Of a DNA stretch of 64,000 bases, positions 60,981 through 64,000 are shown one piece after another. The position numbers were made by a program, and so were the translations under genes. The stretch is from Bacterioplanes sp965233665. GTDB taxonomy: Bacteria; Pseudomonadota; Gammaproteobacteria; Pseudomonadales; Oceanobacteraceae. The notes beneath the pieces are model-generated. The model ran no database searches, was not told the DNA's origin, and worked only from the letters and a program-made list of their open reading frames with translations. How positions within the stretch are numbered: position 1 is the first letter of the stretch; each line of letters starts with the position of its first letter. Location: NCBI GenBank assembly GCA_965233665.1, contig CBDDTG010000042.1, forward strand, positions 1 to 64,000, read 5' to 3'.

Positions 60981-62795
60981 ATGTGTGGCATCGTAGGCGC
61001 AGTAGCGCAACGTGACGTAGCAGATATTCTTTTAACCGGCCTGCAGCGCTTGGAATACCGCGGCTATGACTCCGCCGGTTTGGCGGTGCAAGCATCCCAG
61101 GGCCAGGTGCAGCGTTTGCGCCGCTTGGGCAAAGTCGAAGCCTTGGCCGAAGCCTTGGCGCAAACACCGATTCAAGGCGGCACCGGTATTGCCCATACCC
61201 GCTGGGCTACCCACGGCCAGCCATCAGAAGCCAATGCCCACCCGCACCAATCGGGTCCGATCATGGTGGTGCATAACGGCATTATCGAAAACCACAGCGA
61301 GTTGCGCCAACAGCTGCAGCAGCAGGGGTTTGAGTTTCAGTCGCAAACCGATACCGAAGTCATCGCCCACTTGATTGCCAGTTTTCGCCAGCAAGGCCAT
61401 GCCTTGTTGCAAGCGGTGATGGCAACACGCAAACAACTCACCGGTGCCTACGGCATGGTGGTGATGGACGAGCAATCGCCTGAGCAGTTGGTAGTGGCAC
61501 GCTCCGGCAGCCCCTTGGTGATTGGTGCAGGCATTGGTGAGCACTTTATTGCTTCGGATCAACTGGCGTTGCTGCCAGTCACCCAGCGCTTTGCGTTTTT
61601 GGAAGAGGGCGACGTGGCTTTGATCGAACGTCGCAGTTACCAAGTTTTCGACAGTCAAGACCAAGTGGTCGAGCGGCCGCTGGTGGAATCCACGGTGGAG
61701 CATGATGCCGGTGATAAGGGCCAGTTCCGCCATTACATGCTGAAAGAGATTTACGAACAGCCCCAAGCCATTGCCAACACTTTGGAAGGACGGTTGGAAA
61801 ACGGTCAGCTCAACCTCGAAGCGCTGGGCGACCTTAGCCAGGTGGAGCAGGTACAGATCATTGCTTGTGGCACCTCCTATCATGCAGCGATGACGGCGCG
61901 CTATTGGATAGAAAGCCTGGCCGGTGTGCCGTGCAACGTCGAAATTGCCTCGGAGTTTCGCTATCGCCGCTCGGTGGTGCGCCCATCCTCCTTGCTGGTA
62001 ACGATTTCGCAAAGCGGTGAAACCGCAGACACCTTGGCGGCATTGCGTTTGGCCAAAGACATTGGCTATCAGCAAACTTTGGCGATCTGCAATGTGCCCG
62101 GCTCGTCGCTGGTGCGCGAATCCGATATGGCGTTGATGACCCGTGCCGGGGCAGAAATTGGCGTGGCTTCAACCAAGGCCTTTACCACGCAGTTGGTGGC
62201 CTTGATGCTGCTCACCGTAGCTCTTGGTCGTGGTCGCCAATTGAGCACAGAGCAGGAAAAAGAAATCGCTGCGGCGTTAGCGCATTTACCAGCGTTGATA
62301 GAAAAGTCACTGGCAATGAACAGCGACATCGAAGCCTTGGCACAGCGCTTTGCAGAAAAACACCACGCGCTGTTTTTAGGCCGTGGCAGTCAATACCCAA
62401 TCGCCATGGAAGGGGCGTTAAAGCTCAAAGAAATCTCCTACATTCATGCCGAAGCCTACGCCGCGGGTGAACTCAAGCATGGCCCGCTGGCGCTGATCGA
62501 CGCCGAAATGCCCATCGTGGTGGTGGCGCCAAATAATGAGCTGGTGGAAAAGCTGAAATCCAACATTGAAGAAGTGCGCGCCCGCGGTGGCGAGTTGTTT
62601 ATCTTTGCTGACGAAGCGGCGGGCCTGAATACCGAAGGCAATGTCATGGTCTTGCCCGTGGTGCACTGTGACAATCGCATTGCGCCGATTGTGTACACCA
62701 TTCCATTGCAGTTGCTGAGCTATCACGTGGCAGTGATTAAAGGCACGGATGTCGACCAGCCACGTAACTTGGCGAAAAGTGTCACGGTGGAATAG
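60981..62795 (+). CDS. glmS: GlmS, glucosamine-6-phosphate synthase
   Basis: Converts fructose-6-phosphate and glutamine to glucosamine-6-phosphate, the entry to amino-sugar and cell-wall synthesis. The mature N-terminus is MCGIVGAVAQRD, whose Cys is the glutaminase nucleophile, so ATG 60981 is the start (the frame is open to 60927). The C-terminal part has two SIS domains, including ISQSGETADTLAAL, and ends in the family's PRNLAKSVTVE. Length 604 residues. GlmM is not in the window. Confidence 0.97.
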   Translation: MCGIVGAVAQRDVADILLTGLQRLEYRGYDSAGLAVQASQGQVQRLRRLGKVEALAEALAQTPIQGGTGIAHTRWATHGQPSEANAHPHQSGPIMVVHNGIIENHSELRQQLQQQGFEFQSQTDTEVIAHLIASFRQQGHALLQAVMATRKQLTGAYGMVVMDEQSPEQLVVARSGSPLVIGAGIGEHFIASDQLALLPVTQRFAFLEEGDVALIERRSYQVFDSQDQVVERPLVESTVEHDAGDKGQFRHYMLKEIYEQPQAIANTLEGRLENGQLNLEALGDLSQVEQVQIIACGTSYHAAMTARYWIESLAGVPCNVEIASEFRYRRSVVRPSSLLVTISQSGETADTLAALRLAKDIGYQQTLAICNVPGSSLVRESDMALMTRAGAEIGVASTKAFTTQLVALMLLTVALGRGRQLSTEQEKEIAAALAHLPALIEKSLAMNSDIEALAQRFAEKHHALFLGRGSQYPIAMEGALKLKEISYIHAEAYAAGELKHGPLALIDAEMPIVVVAPNNELVEKLKSNIEEVRARGGELFIFADEAAGLNTEGNVMVLPVVHCDNRIAPIVYTIPLQLLSYHVAVIKGTDVDQPRNLAKSVTVE

Positions 62796-63016
62796 CCTTC
62801 TACAGCCGTTGTTTGTCAGGTGAGACACTGAGTTCACAGCGGCCAGCCAACTGGCTTTGTGGATTATTGACGCAAGTCTCATTGAGCAAATTGCAAAGCG
62901 GGTGTCGCATCGTTACCATGCGCTCGGCGCTAATCCAGGGACGGGTGTCAGTGTTAGCTGTTCCCTGCGATGGCGCGTGATGAAGTCAATCGTATTCCAT
63001 TTTAAGGAAGGGAACA

Positions 63017-63556
63017 GTGAAAAAAACAGTATTAGCGGCCGCACTACTGGCCAGCGTTAACGTATCTGCTCTGCAGTTGGATCTGGATAACAAGTATGTT
63101 GGCGCGAGCATGCACATCGTTGACTACGATATTGGCATTTGGGATCTGGATAACTCCATCGGTTTTGGCGGTGTTGTAGGTGTGCCATTCAAAGGCCTAA
63201 CGAATGCTGGCTTGCCAGAGCAAATCAATCTTTCAGCTGAAGCCGGCTTTATTTACCTGGGAAGCTCTGAGTTCGATGGCACCAGTAATGAACTAACTGG
63301 TTACTCTATGTTGGGTGCTGGTAAGCTGGGATTCAGTTTTAATGAACAAGCTTCTATTCACGCTAAGCTTGGCTTGAACTATCTGACACTCGACTCAGAC
63401 TACTATGATGATAGCGAGATGAATATTCTCTATGGCATCGGTGGTGAGTTTAAACTAAATCAGCAGCTGTCTGTCGAAGCGAACTACACCGTTTTCGGTG
63501 AAGTTGACGTTATTGACGTTTCCAGTATGAATGCTGGCGTAAACTACAAGTTCTAA
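63017..63556 (+). CDS. Small outer-membrane beta-barrel protein
   Basis: Exported protein of 179 residues, GTG start with GGAA upstream. The signal peptide MKKTVLAAALLASVNVSA ends near residue 18. The rest alternates strands and turns and ends VNYKF, the usual barrel end. It resembles OmpA-barrel/OmpW-like small porins in size but I cannot name it. A second, very similar gene begins 291 bp downstream. Confidence 0.8.
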   Translation: MKKTVLAAALLASVNVSALQLDLDNKYVGASMHIVDYDIGIWDLDNSIGFGGVVGVPFKGLTNAGLPEQINLSAEAGFIYLGSSEFDGTSNELTGYSMLGAGKLGFSFNEQASIHAKLGLNYLTLDSDYYDDSEMNILYGIGGEFKLNQQLSVEANYTVFGEVDVIDVSSMNAGVNYKF

Positions 63557-63564
63557 GTGCTCTC

Positions 63565-63590
63565 TAGGGGTGCAGCTCTTTGCACCCCTA
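63565..63590 (+). terminator. Terminator-like hairpin after the OMP gene
   Basis: A perfect 10 bp stem (63565-63574 with 63581-63590) with a 6-nt loop is followed by TATCTCTTC, so the T run is poor. The rest of the gap up to 63847 has no gene; its TGAGTTCACAG at 63781-63791 also occurs at 62830-62840 before the first OMP gene, a possible shared control site. Confidence 0.55.
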
Positions 63591-63847
63591 TATCTCTTCG
63601 CATACATCCTTTGTCCTCTCGGTTAGCTACTCCACTCTGCTTTGCCATTTGGTTGGTGCTCCAAACTGGGATTTTGAGCATCAATAGAAAGCCTCCTTAG
63701 ATCATTGATCTAGCCATTTTTAGCCATAATTACGTTGTTCACCGGCACTGGTGTCGGTAATATGCTCGCGAATTTTGAGTGAGTTCACAGTAGTTGTCTG
63801 TGTAATGTGCTTAGTCGGCGTTGTTATCTTCAAAAGGAAGCGAAATC

Positions 63848-64000
63848 GTGAAAAAGATCGTACTTGTAGCAGCCACCCTGGCCAGTATTAATGTTGCTGC
63901 TTTGCAGGCAGATATGGGAAAAATGTACGTTGGAGGTCGCATGCATGTTATTGGTTACGACCCTGATGTACCTGACCCTGTTGATATTGATAATGGCTTT
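63848..64000 (+). CDS. Paralogous outer-membrane protein (5' end only)
   Basis: The first 51 codons of a second copy of the preceding gene, cut by the window edge. The GTG start and signal peptide MKKIVLVAATLASINVAA match the first copy at most positions, and the mature start (LQADMGKMYVGGRMHVIGYD) is clearly related to LQLDLDNKYVGASMHIVDYD. This indicates tandem duplication; the remaining length and any difference cannot be seen. Confidence 0.75.
   Translation, partial: MKKIVLVAATLASINVAALQADMGKMYVGGRMHVIGYDPDVPDPVDIDNGF

Noticed and set aside
61224..62075. 283-residue minus-strand reading frame inside glmS
   Set aside because: It lies fully antisense to glmS, whose product is unmistakable; no ribosome site or family resemblance.

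Overview
The window looks like a stretch of chromosome from a marine-type gammaproteobacterium of the Oceanospirillales/Pseudomonadales kind. This is inferred from gene content and order: thrB, a DUF2782 gene, polA, engB, cytochrome c5, cytochrome c4, dsbA, an EEP-family gene and a GGDEF gene follow one another as in Pseudomonas. A CsrB-type RNA, rubredoxin with its reductase, ubiC-ubiA and pst-phoU with phoB-phoR also fit. No prophage, CRISPR array or transposase gene was seen; the only mobile-looking DNA is two copies of a ~265 bp element.

Region by region. 1-4.6 kb: end of pstS, then pstC-pstA-pstB-phoU. 4.65-14.4 kb: a porin behind an array of Pho-box repeats; a PhoB/PhoR-like pair; tRNA-Thr; a DUF3392 gene; a CsrB-family RNA on the minus strand with a UvrY/GacA-type palindrome upstream; trmH; cysZ; a CheY-like protein; and a second, canonical phoB-phoR pair with a Pho box just before phoB. 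14.4-17.9 kb: ubiA (frameshifted in this sequence), ubiC, rubredoxin, rubredoxin reductase and HU. 17.8-26.5 kb: DUF1415, an SCP2-like protein, an unknown exported protein, a YbaK-HDOD fusion, recG, oxyR, an SDR-fold epimerase and glmU. 26.6-31.5 kb: zinc uptake (znuA divergent from zur-znuC-znuB), a SCO protein and a MATE exporter. 31.6-37 kb: an unknown protein, repeat copy 1, a LysR regulator divergent from cybB-yceI, a membrane-anchored coiled-coil protein and a serine hydrolase. 37-44.7 kb: a three-lipoprotein operon (COG3014, LpoB-like, LPP20-like), yheV-prlC, a gamma carbonic anhydrase and htpX. 44.8-50.5 kb: a large unknown protein, then a TPP riboswitch followed by a thiamine-uptake operon (TonB receptor, YkoF-like protein, PnuT-like transporter, APH-fold kinase). 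50.4-60.1 kb: the Pseudomonas-like block, with a candidate small RNA between polA and engB and repeat copy 2 between the EEP and GGDEF genes. 60.2-64 kb: glmR-like regulator, glmS and two tandem small outer-membrane proteins, the last cut by the window edge.

How it fits together. Three nutrient circuits can be read from DNA alone: phosphate (Pst transporter, PhoU, two PhoBR-like pairs, Pho boxes on the porin and on phoB), zinc (Zur and Znu) and thiamine (riboswitch and uptake operon). The CsrB-type RNA with its far-upstream palindrome implies that a GacS/GacA (BarA/UvrY)-CsrA system is encoded elsewhere. The least explained elements are the 265 bp repeat with matched terminal inverted repeats, the double C-rich-loop RNA next to polA, the unknown 44.9-46.4 kb protein and the CheY-like protein with a repeated linker.
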